Origin: Flavobacterium hercynium
Lineage (GTDB): Bacteria; Bacteroidota; Bacteroidia; Flavobacteriales; Flavobacteriaceae
Direction: 5' to 3'
Length of the DNA: 64,000 nucleotides
Assembly (NCBI RefSeq): GCF_002217285.1
Contig: NZ_MUGW01000054.1
Span: forward strand, 37,095-101,094
Under the pieces are notes generated by a model, which saw nothing but the letters and a program-made list of their open reading frames with translations, was not told where the DNA came from and made no database searches. Position numbers and translations under genes: made by a program. Of the stretch, positions 33,157 through 41,890 are shown in pieces. Each line of letters starts with the position of its first letter. Position 1 is the first letter of the stretch.

Positions 33157-34269
33157 TTATGAAAACATATCTTTTACTTTTTCAAAAAATGATTTTTCTG
33201 ATTTTTCAGGACTTGGTACAAAGTGCTCGTCGTTTAAAGCATTTTCAAAAAATTGTTTTTGCTCTTTGTTTAACGTTTTTGGTGTCCAAACGTTTACATG
33301 AACCAGTAAATCACCGCTTCCGTAACCATTTATACTTGGAATACCTTTTCCTTTTAGTCTTAGAATTTTTCCGGATTGAATACCTTCTTCTAATTTAATA
33401 CGCACTTTTCCGTTGATTGCTTCGATGTCTTTAGAAACACCTAAAACGGCTTCCGGAAAACTAATGTATAAATCAAAATGAATATTTTCGCCTTCACGTT
33501 TCAGGAATTCGTGCTCTAATTCTTCGATAGCTACAATTAAATCACCAGGAACACTATTTCCGGGAGCATCGTTTCCTTTGTTAGAAACTTTCAATTGCAT
33601 ACCATCAACAACTCCTGCAGGAATTTTGATAGAAACAGTTTCGTCTTCTAAAACCATTCCTTGTGCATCTGCCTCAGAAGGTCTTTTATCTAATATTTGT
33701 CCGGATCCACCACAAGTTGGACAAGTTGATGCTGATTGCATTCTTCCCAAAATTGTGTTTGTAACGCGCATTACCTGTCCTTGACCATTACAAGTCGAAC
33801 AAGTTTTGTAGCTTACACCTTTAGCCTGAACTTTACGTTTTACTTTTACTTTTTTCTCAACACCATTGGCAATTTCTTCTAAAGTCAATTTAACTTTAAT
33901 TCTAAGATTGCTTCCTTTAGCACGACGTGGTCCGCCTCCGCCTCCGCTGAAACCTCCAAATCCACCACCAAAAATGTCACCAAACTGGCTGAAAATGTCA
34001 TCCATATTCATACCACCGTGGCCACCACCGCTAAATCCGCCAGAACCATCAAAAGCCTGATGTCCGTATTGATCGTATTTCGCTTTTTTGTTAGGATCGC
34101 TTAAAACTTCGTAAGCTTCTGCAGCTAATTTAAAGTTTTCTTCTGCCTCTTTGTCGCCCGGGTTTTTATCCGGATGATATTTCAAAGCACTTTTTCGGTA
34201 CGCTTTTTTAATTTCGGCAGCATCGGCACTTTTTGAAATGCCAAGTATTTCGTAAAAATCTTTTTTCAT
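33157..34269 (-). CDS. dnaJ: Chaperone protein DnaJ, reduced zinc domain
   Basis: 370 residues. J-domain (1-70) with HPD in KYHPDKNPGD; Gly/Phe-rich linker (72-115); then the cysteine region, which has only two CxxCxGxG motifs (CSTCNGQG and CPTCGGSG) instead of four, so only one zinc centre can form; C-terminal peptide-binding domains follow. DnaJ delivers clients to DnaK and stimulates its ATPase. Lies 97 nt downstream of grpE on the same strand; dnaK is not in the window. The motif count matches what I recall of Flavobacteriia. Confidence 0.95.
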   Translation of the reverse strand: MKKDFYEILGISKSADAAEIKKAYRKSALKYHPDKNPGDKEAEENFKLAAEAYEVLSDPNKKAKYDQYGHQAFDGSGGFSGGGHGGMNMDDIFSQFGDIFGGGFGGFSGGGGGPRRAKGSNLRIKVKLTLEEIANGVEKKVKVKRKVQAKGVSYKTCSTCNGQGQVMRVTNTILGRMQSASTCPTCGGSGQILDKRPSEADAQGMVLEDETVSIKIPAGVVDGMQLKVSNKGNDAPGNSVPGDLIVAIEELEHEFLKREGENIHFDLYISFPEAVLGVSKDIEAINGKVRIKLEEGIQSGKILRLKGKGIPSINGYGSGDLLVHVNVWTPKTLNKEQKQFFENALNDEHFVPSPEKSEKSFFEKVKDMFS

Positions 34270-34366
34270 AGTTAGATTAAATTGCTACGCCAGTTTACTA
34301 GCGTTCTTGTCTAAATTTCAAAAAACACTTTTGGTCGTGCCATTTGAAATCTTTGTTTGCATTTTT

Positions 34367-34945
34367 TTAGTTTCCGATAACCACTTTAGGAAAACGAATA
34401 ATCTTATCTCCTAATTTGTATCCTTTTTCAATAACATCAACAATTTTACCTTTCAATTTGTCAGACGGAGCTGGAATTTGGGTAATTGCCTCTGCAAAAT
34501 CAGCATTAAAAGCATCACCTGCTCTTACTTCAACTTGCTCTAAACCTTTAGAAACCAAAGTACTTTTTAACTTCTCATGAATTAACTCCACTCCTTTTGT
34601 CAGAGTTTCATCTTCAGATTTACTGATCTCTACCATAGCTCTGTCGAAATCATCTAAAACTGGAAGCATCGCCAATAAAACTTCTTGGTTTGCGGTTTTA
34701 AATAAATCGATACGCTCTTTTGAAGTTCTTTTTTTGTAATTTTCAAATTCGGCAAATAATCTCAAAAACTTATCTTTTTCTTTTGCCAAGTCTTGAGCCA
34801 ATTGCTCTTCAACACTTAATTCTTCAACAATTAACTGCTCACCGTTGGCATTGTTTTCTAACGTTACATCATCTAATTCCTGATCGAATTCTGTATTTTC
34901 CGTAGTCATATTATTTGTATTTTTAAAAATATTCTTAAACTTCAT
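34367..34945 (-). CDS. grpE: Nucleotide exchange factor GrpE
   Basis: 192 residues (or 180 if ATG 34909, MTTENTEF, is used). GrpE releases ADP from DnaK. The N-terminal ~45 residues are acidic and disordered; the long helix starts near VEEQLAQDLAKEKDKFLRLFAEFENYKKRT, and the family signature is in the C-terminal beta domain (GDAFNADFAEAITQIPAPSD, KGYKLGDKIIRFPKVVI). Forms a heat-shock operon with dnaJ. Confidence 0.95.
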   Translation of the reverse strand: MKFKNIFKNTNNMTTENTEFDQELDDVTLENNANGEQLIVEELSVEEQLAQDLAKEKDKFLRLFAEFENYKKRTSKERIDLFKTANQEVLLAMLPVLDDFDRAMVEISKSEDETLTKGVELIHEKLKSTLVSKGLEQVEVRAGDAFNADFAEAITQIPAPSDKLKGKIVDVIEKGYKLGDKIIRFPKVVIGN

Positions 34946-35250
34946 TTTTATTCTTTCTGTTGGATTGCAAAAGTACTGCCAAAACTCTTAAAATGTCAAA
35001 TTGTCACTCTATTCGGTTTCAGCATTTTAAAAAATAATCCGGACGTAAAAATTTTAGTATAATTTTAAGACTATTACGTTTTAGTTTGTATTATATTTGA
35101 AACCAGATTAGTAAATGAAAATTATCTATCAAAATTGAATTTAAGGGTTAGCTTCGGCTTTATAATAAATTATTAATTCAACTTTACCTTATATTAAAAA
35201 AAGCTTCGCCTATTGTAGACGAAGCTTTTTTTTATGCTTTCTTTTTATTG
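34946..35250. other. 305-bp region between grpE and tRNA-Trp
   Basis: Holds the grpE promoter (minus) and, at 35196-35233, the terminator of tRNA-Trp. The rest is AT-rich; no gene or repeat was recognised. Confidence 0.4.
35196..35233 (-). terminator. Terminator downstream of tRNA-Trp
   Basis: AAAAAAAGCTTCG pairs with CGAAGCTTTTTTT around an 11-nt loop; strong T-tract on the minus strand. Confidence 0.85.
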
Positions 35251-35321
35251 CACGGGCGGAGGGATTCGAACCCCCATCAACGGTTTTGGAGACCGCTATT
35301 CTACCCTTGAACTACGCCCGT
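35251..35321 (-). tRNA. tRNA-Trp (anticodon CCA)
   Basis: On the minus strand the acceptor arms ACGGGCG and CGCCCGT pair fully, with discriminator G at 35251. The anticodon stem GCGGT/ACCGT encloses CTCCAAA, giving anticodon CCA (Trp). T-arm GGGGGTTCGAATCCCTC is standard, with one G-U-type irregularity. The 3' CCA is not encoded. A single tRNA, not in an array. Confidence 0.96.
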
Positions 35322-35331
35322 AATTCAAGCC

Positions 35332-35362
35332 GCAAATTAAAAGCTTTTTTCTTTTCCGGCAA
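35332..35362 (-). promoter_or_regulatory. Promoter of tRNA-Trp
   Basis: Minus strand: TTG (35360-35362), 20-nt spacer, TAATTTGC (35332-35339), a near match to the Bacteroidetes consensus; the tRNA begins 10 nt downstream. Confidence 0.5.
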
Positions 35363-35525
35363 TCATTTTTCATGCAAATTTGAAAATTTTTAAGCTGAAA
35401 AGCGCTAATAAATCATTAACACAATCACCTCCAAAGCTTTGTGAATTTCATATTTTTTAATCCGATTAGAATCTTCGCAGCCTTTTGGATTCATTTAGCC
35501 CTAAAATTGACACATAAAAACACTA

Positions 35526-36953
35526 TTAAGCCAATAAAGCTGCCTTCAATCCTTCAAAATCGACTGTTATTTGTTCTCCAGAAACTAAATTTTTAAGCGA
35601 ATAAGAATTAGAGGCTATTTCCTGATCTCCTGCAATTACAGCAAAAGGAATCAAACGCTTGTCGGCATATTGAAACTGTTTCCCTACTTTTACATTGTCA
35701 GGATAAAGTTCTACTTTAATATTTTCTTTTCTTAATTTTTGAATGGCTTGCGAAGCATACAGCGCCTCAGCATCACCGTAATTAATAAACAATGCTTTTG
35801 ATGTTGCCGCAACTGTTTCCGGAAATAATTGTAATTCTTCCAGAACCAAATAAATTCGGTCTAAACCAAAAGAAATTCCAACTCCACTCATATTCTTTAA
35901 ACCAAAAATACCTGTTAAGTCGTCATATCTTCCGCCACCTCCAATAGATCCCATTGAAACGGTTTTTGGTGCTGCTACTTCAAAAATAGCTCCGGTGTAA
36001 TAATTTAGTCCACGTGCCAAGGTTACATCCAAATCTAAAGTTGCTGTTGCCAAACCTAAAGTTGCCACATTGTCACAAATAAATTTTAACTCTTCAACAC
36101 CTTTCATTCCTTCTTCTGATGAAGCTAATAATGAAGAAAGCTGCTTTATTTTATCTGAAAAAGTTCCTGTGAAACTAAAAAGTGGCTGCACTTTTACTAA
36201 CGCTGCTTCAGAAATTCCTTTTTCAATCATTTCTTTTTTCACACCGTCTTCTCCAATTTTATCCAGCTTATCTAAAGCAACTGTAAAATCAATTAACTTA
36301 TCTGATGCTCCAATAACTTCAGCAATTCCAGATAATATTTTTCTGTTGTTAATTTTTATAGTAACGCCTTCTAAACCTAAGGATGTAAAAACGGTATCAT
36401 ACAATTGTACCAATTCTACTTCCTGCCACAATGATTTTGAACCAACCACATCGGCATCGCATTGGTAAAATTCTCTGTATCTACCTCTTTGCGGTCTGTC
36501 GGCTCTCCAAACAGGCTGAATTTGATATCTTTTAAAAGGAAATTCAATTTCGTTCTGGTGTTGTACCACGTATCTTGCAAACGGAACTGTTAAATCGTAA
36601 CGTAATGCTTTTTCAGAAATTTTTCCAGTAAATTTATTCAGCTCAATTCTCTGATCTAAACTAATTGTCTCCGCAGAATTAACTTGTAACTCGTCTATAG
36701 ATTCCGGTAATTCAATTTTGCTTTTGTTGAAGAAAAAATTACCTGAATTCAGTATTTTAAAAATCAAACGATCACCTTCTTCTCCATATTTTCCCATTAA
36801 GGTATCTGAATTTTCAAATGAAGGTGTTTCAATTGGCTGAAATCCAAATTTCTCAAAATTATTTTTTATCGTCTGAATTATATATTGACGTTTTGACACC
36901 TCTGCCGGCGAAAAATCTCTTGTTCCTTGTGGTATGCTTGGTTTTGAAGCCAT
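35526..36953 (-). CDS. hisS: Histidine--tRNA ligase
   Basis: 475 residues, class II synthetase. Motif 1 region follows PQGTRDFSPAE; motif 2 is RYREFYQCDADVVG; histidine-binding LARGLNYYTGAIFEV (~312) and GGGGRYDDLTGIFG are the HisRS signatures; motif 3 is VGISFGLDRIYLVL. The C-terminal anticodon domain begins near 385. An insertion of ~45 residues (77-120) between motif regions is typical of Bacteroidetes HisRS and absent from E. coli HisS. Single gene; tandem repeats lie upstream. Confidence 0.96.
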   Translation of the reverse strand: MASKPSIPQGTRDFSPAEVSKRQYIIQTIKNNFEKFGFQPIETPSFENSDTLMGKYGEEGDRLIFKILNSGNFFFNKSKIELPESIDELQVNSAETISLDQRIELNKFTGKISEKALRYDLTVPFARYVVQHQNEIEFPFKRYQIQPVWRADRPQRGRYREFYQCDADVVGSKSLWQEVELVQLYDTVFTSLGLEGVTIKINNRKILSGIAEVIGASDKLIDFTVALDKLDKIGEDGVKKEMIEKGISEAALVKVQPLFSFTGTFSDKIKQLSSLLASSEEGMKGVEELKFICDNVATLGLATATLDLDVTLARGLNYYTGAIFEVAAPKTVSMGSIGGGGRYDDLTGIFGLKNMSGVGISFGLDRIYLVLEELQLFPETVAATSKALFINYGDAEALYASQAIQKLRKENIKVELYPDNVKVGKQFQYADKRLIPFAVIAGDQEIASNSYSLKNLVSGEQITVDFEGLKAALLA

Positions 36954-37013
36954 CTTTTTTAGATTATTAGATTTTTGGATCTTTAGATTATTTAGATCCT
37001 TTGTTTTTATTTT

Positions 37014-37270
37014 AGATTTCTGATTTTAGATTTTAGATTGCTCTCTTTGCCTTAAATCTTTTTATTATTTTAGATTTTTGATTTTAGATTTTAGATTGCT
37101 CTCTTTGCCTTAAATCTTTTTATTATTTTAGATTTCTGATTTTAGACTTTAGATTGCTCTTTTTACCTTAAATCTTTTTATTATTTTAGATTTTTGATTT
37201 TAGATTACTCTCTTTACCTTAAAATCCTGTATTGTTTTATTTTAGATTGCTGACTTTAGATTTTAGATTC
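37014..37270. repeat. 58-bp tandem repeat, ~4.5 copies
   Basis: Units start at 37014, 37072, 37130, 37188 and 37244 and follow AGATTTCTGATTTTAGATTT plus TTGCTCTCTTTGCCTTAAAT. Copies 1-3 differ by few bases; later ones decay. Irregular AGATT words continue to 36958. It fills most of the 482-bp space between hisS (minus) and the MacB-like gene (plus). A short related run occurs at 56281-56320. Confidence 0.88.
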
Positions 37271-37435
37271 TTTTGAAACTTAAATTTGAAACCTTCTTAT
37301 CATTAACTGCGTGTTTAGAATATCTGATTTCTTTCAAAATTCTAATCGAGTGCAAATATCTTATTTTTTAAAATAAATAATGCTTGTTCGAAAACAAACT
37401 TGTAACAAAAAACGTATTTTCGTGACAAATTGGTC

Positions 37436-38680
37436 ATGATGCTAAAATTATTTAAAGAAAATATCCGAATTGCTTTTGGTTCTATCAAAACACAATTACT
37501 GCGAACCATTCTTACTGTATTAATTATCGCTATCGGGATTACGGCTTTGGTCGGAATCTTAACGGTTGTTACAGCACTTGAAAATACTATTTCGACCAAT
37601 TTTGCTTCTATGGGAGCGAATACCTTCAACATTAATCAATACGAAAACAACTTAAAAAATCGTGGCGGAAATGAACGTGAAATTGTAAATCCGATTATTT
37701 CGTACCCGGAAGCTGTTGCTTTCAAAAACAAATACAAATATCCGTTTAGCGAAACTTCTCTTTCTTTTACGGCAACATCTAAAGCAGAAGTAAAATACTT
37801 GGATAAAAAAACAGATCCGGAAATTACTATTGTGGGTGTCGACGAGCACTTTATAAACAACTCTGGTTTAGAAACGACTTTAGGCCGCAGTTTTAATCAG
37901 TTTGACATTGAAAATAATACGTATTCTTGTGTTGTCGGATCTGATTTTGAAAAAGGTCTTTTAAAAGATGTTAATCCTATTGACAAAGTAATTTCAATTC
38001 GAGGCGCACGTTTTAAAGTGATTGGGGTTTTAAAAGAAAAAGGTTCCACTTTTGGAAACAGCCAGGATTTACGTGTTCTGATTCCGATTCAGGTAGCGCG
38101 TTCTTTGTTTACAGCTCCAAACATCAACTACACTATGAGTGTTATGGTTTCTAAAAAAGAATTTCTTGACGAAGCCATTGATAATGCAACAAGTACCATG
38201 CGAAGAGTTCGTAAATTAAGTCCGGTTCGTGATAATAATTTCGGCATTGGCCGAAGTGATGATTTGATTAACAGAATCCTCGGAATTACAAAATATTTGG
38301 GATGGGCTTCCTGGATTATTAGTATCATTACTATCCTGGGATCATCAATCGCTTTGATGAACATTATGATTGTATCGGTTACAGAACGTACCCGTGAAAT
38401 TGGTGTTCGAAAAGCTTTAGGAGCTAAAAGAGTTACGGTTGCGGTTCAGTTTTTTATCGAAACCTTACTGATTGGTCAGATTGGGGGATTGGTTGGAATT
38501 GTACTGGGAATCTTGCTTGGTTTTGCTATTGCCACCGCAATGAGTTTTGTATTCGTTATTCCGTGGATGGCTATTATTGCAGCATTTGCGACTAGTTTTT
38601 CAGTTGCGATTGTTTCCGGATTGTATCCTGCAATAAAAGCTTCAAAATTAGACCCTATTGAAGCTTTGCGTTACGAATAA
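37436..38680 (+). CDS. MacB-like ABC transporter permease (FtsX superfamily)
   Basis: 414 residues from ATG 37436 (37439 also possible; a TTG at 37430 seems less likely). One membrane helix near residue 20, a large periplasmic MacB-PCD-like domain (~45-275), then three helices (290-400) with the FtsX signature ERTREIGVRKALGAKR. The usual layout of MacB-type mechanotransmitters that drive TolC-linked efflux or lipoprotein release. No ATPase or membrane-fusion gene is adjacent, so its partners are elsewhere. Confidence 0.9.
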   Translation: MMLKLFKENIRIAFGSIKTQLLRTILTVLIIAIGITALVGILTVVTALENTISTNFASMGANTFNINQYENNLKNRGGNEREIVNPIISYPEAVAFKNKYKYPFSETSLSFTATSKAEVKYLDKKTDPEITIVGVDEHFINNSGLETTLGRSFNQFDIENNTYSCVVGSDFEKGLLKDVNPIDKVISIRGARFKVIGVLKEKGSTFGNSQDLRVLIPIQVARSLFTAPNINYTMSVMVSKKEFLDEAIDNATSTMRRVRKLSPVRDNNFGIGRSDDLINRILGITKYLGWASWIISIITILGSSIALMNIMIVSVTERTREIGVRKALGAKRVTVAVQFFIETLLIGQIGGLVGIVLGILLGFAIATAMSFVFVIPWMAIIAAFATSFSVAIVSGLYPAIKASKLDPIEALRYE

Positions 38681-38693
38681 TTTCGAGAAAACT

Positions 38694-39548
38694 TTAAATA
38701 TTTCCTTTTATCATTCTGTCATTAGAGTAAATATCTTTTCGCAAATCGATATTTCTAAAATTCATATTTTCAAGCAGTTCAATCATTTCTTTTCCAAGAT
38801 ATTGATTGATCTCAAAATACAATTGTCCGTTTTCAAGTAAATTTACCTGTGCTAATTCTGCAATTTTTTTATAAAAAATCAAAGCATCATTATCGTCAAC
38901 AAAAAGTGCCAAATGAGGTTCGTAATCCAAAACATTTTTTCTGATTTCTTGCTTCTCGAGGTTGCGAACGTAAGGTGGATTGGAAACGATAATATCAAAA
39001 TCAGACTTTAGCTGTTCTAATTCTAAGACATTCTTCAACATAAAAGTAACATCGACTTTATTGTTTATTGCATTTCGTTTTGCGGTTTCGAGTGCTTTTT
39101 TAGAAACATCGATAGCATACACTTCTGCATGCGGAATATTTTTAGCCAAGGTAATAGCAATACAACCGCTTCCCGTACCAATATCCAGAATCTTTATTTT
39201 ACGGGGATTTGCACTTTTTACATTTTCACTAATAATCCATTCGACTAATTCTTCTGTTTCCGGTCTTGGAATTAATACATTGTCATTAACTTCAAAATAC
39301 AAACCGTAAAAATTTGTTTTTCCAATTAAATACTGAACCGGAACTTCTTTTTTTAATTGTGCTAAAAATGAACTCCACGCCGTTAAATCTGAATTGGTAA
39401 AAGTTAATTCGTGATTCAAGGCTAAATCAATTTGTCGCAGTTTATGCTTATCTTCTAAAATCAAATAGAAAAAACTTTCTGCTTCATACGCATCGTAAAG
39501 CGGCGAAAGTTCTTTAATAAATTGAGTACGATATTGTTTAATTTTCAT
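38694..39548 (-). CDS. prmC: Release factor N5-glutamine methyltransferase
   Basis: 284 residues. PrmC methylates the GGQ glutamine of RF1 and RF2. SAM motif ILDIGTGSGCIAITLAK is near residue 117, and the catalytic NPPY motif is in IIVSNPPYVRNLE (~186). The helical N-terminal RF-binding domain (1-95) with PVQYLIGKTNFYGL is present. Length normal. Transcribed towards the MacB-like gene, 14 nt between stops. Confidence 0.95.
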   Translation of the reverse strand: MKIKQYRTQFIKELSPLYDAYEAESFFYLILEDKHKLRQIDLALNHELTFTNSDLTAWSSFLAQLKKEVPVQYLIGKTNFYGLYFEVNDNVLIPRPETEELVEWIISENVKSANPRKIKILDIGTGSGCIAITLAKNIPHAEVYAIDVSKKALETAKRNAINNKVDVTFMLKNVLELEQLKSDFDIIVSNPPYVRNLEKQEIRKNVLDYEPHLALFVDDNDALIFYKKIAELAQVNLLENGQLYFEINQYLGKEMIELLENMNFRNIDLRKDIYSNDRMIKGNI

Positions 39549-39633
39549 TTTAGGACTATGATCATTAATTTTCGGCTAAAGTCAATTGTATTCTTTGTTA
39601 GGCTTTACAAAACTAATTTTGTTACAATTATTT

Positions 39634-40119
39634 TTACAAATCTTTCAACATCCAGACGGGGCAAGAATTATGCCCAGTATTACCAAGCGGAGCATTTAAA
39701 TATGTAAAACCTGTTTTTTTATATAATTTTTGAGCAGCATGCATAAATGGCATTGTTTCGATGTAGCATTTTTTAAAACCAAATTCCATCGCTTGCTCCA
39801 AACATTTCTCCATCATGGCACTTCCTATTCCCAAACCACGTGTTTCAGGCAGAAAATACATCTTCTGCAACTCGCATATACTTGCATCTTCATTGGCTAA
39901 AGGTGCAATTCCGGCACAACCCACAATTTTACCCTCGTGCTCCACAACAAAATAAGCAGATTGAGGTTTATTATACTCCTGAAACATCAAATCTAAATAC
40001 GGATCTTCATAAGCTGTACCCACTTTAGGAATCTCCATTTCATCAAAAACGGATCTTATTAAACGGGCAACTGACTGATTGTCTTCTATTTTTATTTTCC
40101 TGATTACCCAATTTTGCAT
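39634..40119 (-). CDS. GNAT family N-acetyltransferase
   Basis: 161 residues. MYFLPETRGLGIGSAMMEKCLEQA contains the R-G-x-G-I/A acetyl-CoA loop at ~95-100, and HAAQKLYKKTGFTYLNAPLGNTGH the terminal motif. The sequence pattern (YFVVEHEGKIVGCAGIAPL) is common in small-molecule or amino-acid acetylases. Target unknown. Divergent from ribD, 116 nt between starts. Confidence 0.87.
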   Translation of the reverse strand: MQNWVIRKIKIEDNQSVARLIRSVFDEMEIPKVGTAYEDPYLDLMFQEYNKPQSAYFVVEHEGKIVGCAGIAPLANEDASICELQKMYFLPETRGLGIGSAMMEKCLEQAMEFGFKKCYIETMPFMHAAQKLYKKTGFTYLNAPLGNTGHNSCPVWMLKDL

Positions 40120-40223
40120 TTCTTCACTATTTTCTGATATTTCTACAAAAGTAAAAATAGTTTTTATATCTGTTAATTGCTAATTAGATTCACTCATTTT
40201 GAAGACCTAAACTCAAAAATAAT

Positions 40224-40238
40224 TACTTTTGTACTGTG
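40224..40238 (+). promoter_or_regulatory. ribD promoter -7 box almost touching the GTG start
   Basis: TACTTTTG (40224-40231) ends 4 nt before the GTG at 40236. At the usual spacing the transcript would begin at or next to the start codon, so the mRNA may be leaderless. Confidence 0.5.
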
Positions 40239-41285
40239 AATACAAATGAGAAATACATAAAACGTTGCATCGAATTGGCTAAAAATGGTTTAGGAACTAC
40301 TTTTCCTAATCCGATGGTAGGAAGTGTAATTGTTTACGAAGGTAAAATTATTGGCGAAGGCTGGCATAAAAAAGCTGGCGGACCGCATGCAGAAGTAAAT
40401 GCTGTAAATAGTGTAAAAGATAAATCATTATTAAAAAAAGCAACCATCTATGTGAGTCTTGAACCTTGCAGTCATTTTGGAAAAACACCGCCATGTTGCG
40501 ATTTAATAATTGCAAACGAGATTCCAAACGTCATTGTTGGAACGGTTGATCCTAATGAAAAAGTAGCCGGTAATGGAATTAAAAAACTAATTGCGGCAGG
40601 AGCCAATGTTGTTGTTGGCGTATTAGAAAAAGAATGTAACGAGCTAAACAAACGCTTTTTTACTTTTCATCAAAAAAAGAGACCTTACATCATCTTAAAG
40701 TGGGCAGAAAGTCAGGATGGTTTTCTGGCACCTGAAAAAGAAATCAATCAGGAACGTAAACCAGTTTGGATCACCAATACTTATTCTAGACAATTAGTTC
40801 ACAAATGGCGCAGCGAAGAGCAGGCTATTTTAGTAGGCACACAAACTGTTGTTGATGATAATCCAAAACTAAATGTTCGGGATTGGAGCGCAAATAATCC
40901 GGTACGCGTCGTTCTGGATCAAAACAATCGTATTGCAAAAGACAGTTTTGTTTTTGACGATAGTGTAAAAACAATTGTTTTCACAAAATCTCCAATTACA
41001 AATAATTACACGAATACTTTATTTGAAGTATTGGATTTCGACCAAAACATTGTACCACAAATATTGGCTGTTTTGTATCAAAATCAAATTCAGTCTATTA
41101 TTATCGAAGGAGGATTACAGACCTTACAATCCTTTATTGACGAAGATGTTTGGGATGAAGCCCGAATATTTGTTGGAAATACTACTTTCGGAAAAGGAAC
41201 TAAAGCCCCGATATTTTCTAAGAAAAACATCGAAAAAACATACATCGAAAAAGACGAACTATTAAATATTAGAAATCATGATTGA
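40236..41285 (+). CDS. ribD: Bifunctional riboflavin biosynthesis deaminase/reductase RibD
   Basis: 349 residues, GTG start. The deaminase domain (1-145) has the zinc site in GPHAEVNAV (H, E) and PCSHFGKTPPC (two Cys), and the reductase domain (146-349) begins RPYIILKWAESQDGFLAPE. It carries out the second and third steps of riboflavin synthesis from GTP. There are no other rib genes nearby. The next gene starts inside its last codons (8-nt overlap), so expression is linked. Confidence 0.95.
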   Translation: MNTNEKYIKRCIELAKNGLGTTFPNPMVGSVIVYEGKIIGEGWHKKAGGPHAEVNAVNSVKDKSLLKKATIYVSLEPCSHFGKTPPCCDLIIANEIPNVIVGTVDPNEKVAGNGIKKLIAAGANVVVGVLEKECNELNKRFFTFHQKKRPYIILKWAESQDGFLAPEKEINQERKPVWITNTYSRQLVHKWRSEEQAILVGTQTVVDDNPKLNVRDWSANNPVRVVLDQNNRIAKDSFVFDDSVKTIVFTKSPITNNYTNTLFEVLDFDQNIVPQILAVLYQNQIQSIIIEGGLQTLQSFIDEDVWDEARIFVGNTTFGKGTKAPIFSKKNIEKTYIEKDELLNIRNHD

Positions 41286-41880
41286 TACTATCATTTTTGA
41301 CTTTGGAGATATTTTTATCAATTTAGATAAACAAGCTACGATATCGGGATTGCAAAAGCTAGGCTTAACGGAATGGACTCCCGAACTGGATCGCCTAAAT
41401 TTATTATATGAAACAGGAGATGTTTCGCAGGACGAGTTCTTGGCAGGTTTTCAGAAAGAACTTCCCAACGCTTCTGTTGAAGACATCTTGGCAGCCTGGA
41501 ATTCTATTTTGGCGGATTTCCCTTTGTACCGATTAGAGTTTCTGCAAATGCTTTCTAAAAAATACCGTTTGTTTTTATTGAGTAATACCGATGCTATACA
41601 CATTCAGACTTTTGAGAACAAAAGCGGCATTTCTTTTTACAGCGACTTTTACCAATGTTTTGAAAAAGTTTATTTTTCTTTTGAAATTGGAATGAGAAAA
41701 CCAAACGCAGAAGTTTTTCAATACGTAATCAACAAACACGAGCTATCACCAAAACGGACGTTGTTTGTCGATGATAAAAAAGAAAACACGGATGCAGCAG
41801 CTGCTTTAGGCTTGCATGTATGGAACCTGCAGGTTGGTCAGGAAGATGTTGTTGATTTATTTGATAAAAAATTACTTTAG
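41278..41880 (+). CDS. HAD-superfamily phosphatase (YihX-like)
   Basis: 200 residues. HAD motif I is IIFDFGDIFIN (D at 8 and 10), motif II FLLSNTDA, motif III K-region near 140 (GMRKPNAEVF), motif IV FVDDKKEN. Alpha-helical C1-type cap between. This subgroup includes YihX (alpha-glucose-1-phosphatase) and 5-amino-6-ribitylamino-uracil-phosphate phosphatases; overlap with ribD makes the latter role (the missing phosphatase step of riboflavin synthesis) an attractive guess, not shown by sequence. Confidence 0.87.
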   Translation: MIDTIIFDFGDIFINLDKQATISGLQKLGLTEWTPELDRLNLLYETGDVSQDEFLAGFQKELPNASVEDILAAWNSILADFPLYRLEFLQMLSKKYRLFLLSNTDAIHIQTFENKSGISFYSDFYQCFEKVYFSFEIGMRKPNAEVFQYVINKHELSPKRTLFVDDKKENTDAAAALGLHVWNLQVGQEDVVDLFDKKLL

Positions 41881-41890
41881 AAATTTACTT

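Noticed and set aside
33866..34060. Proline-rich plus-strand ORF
   Set aside because: It is the complement of the Gly/Phe-rich linker of dnaJ, which gives proline-rich shadow frames.
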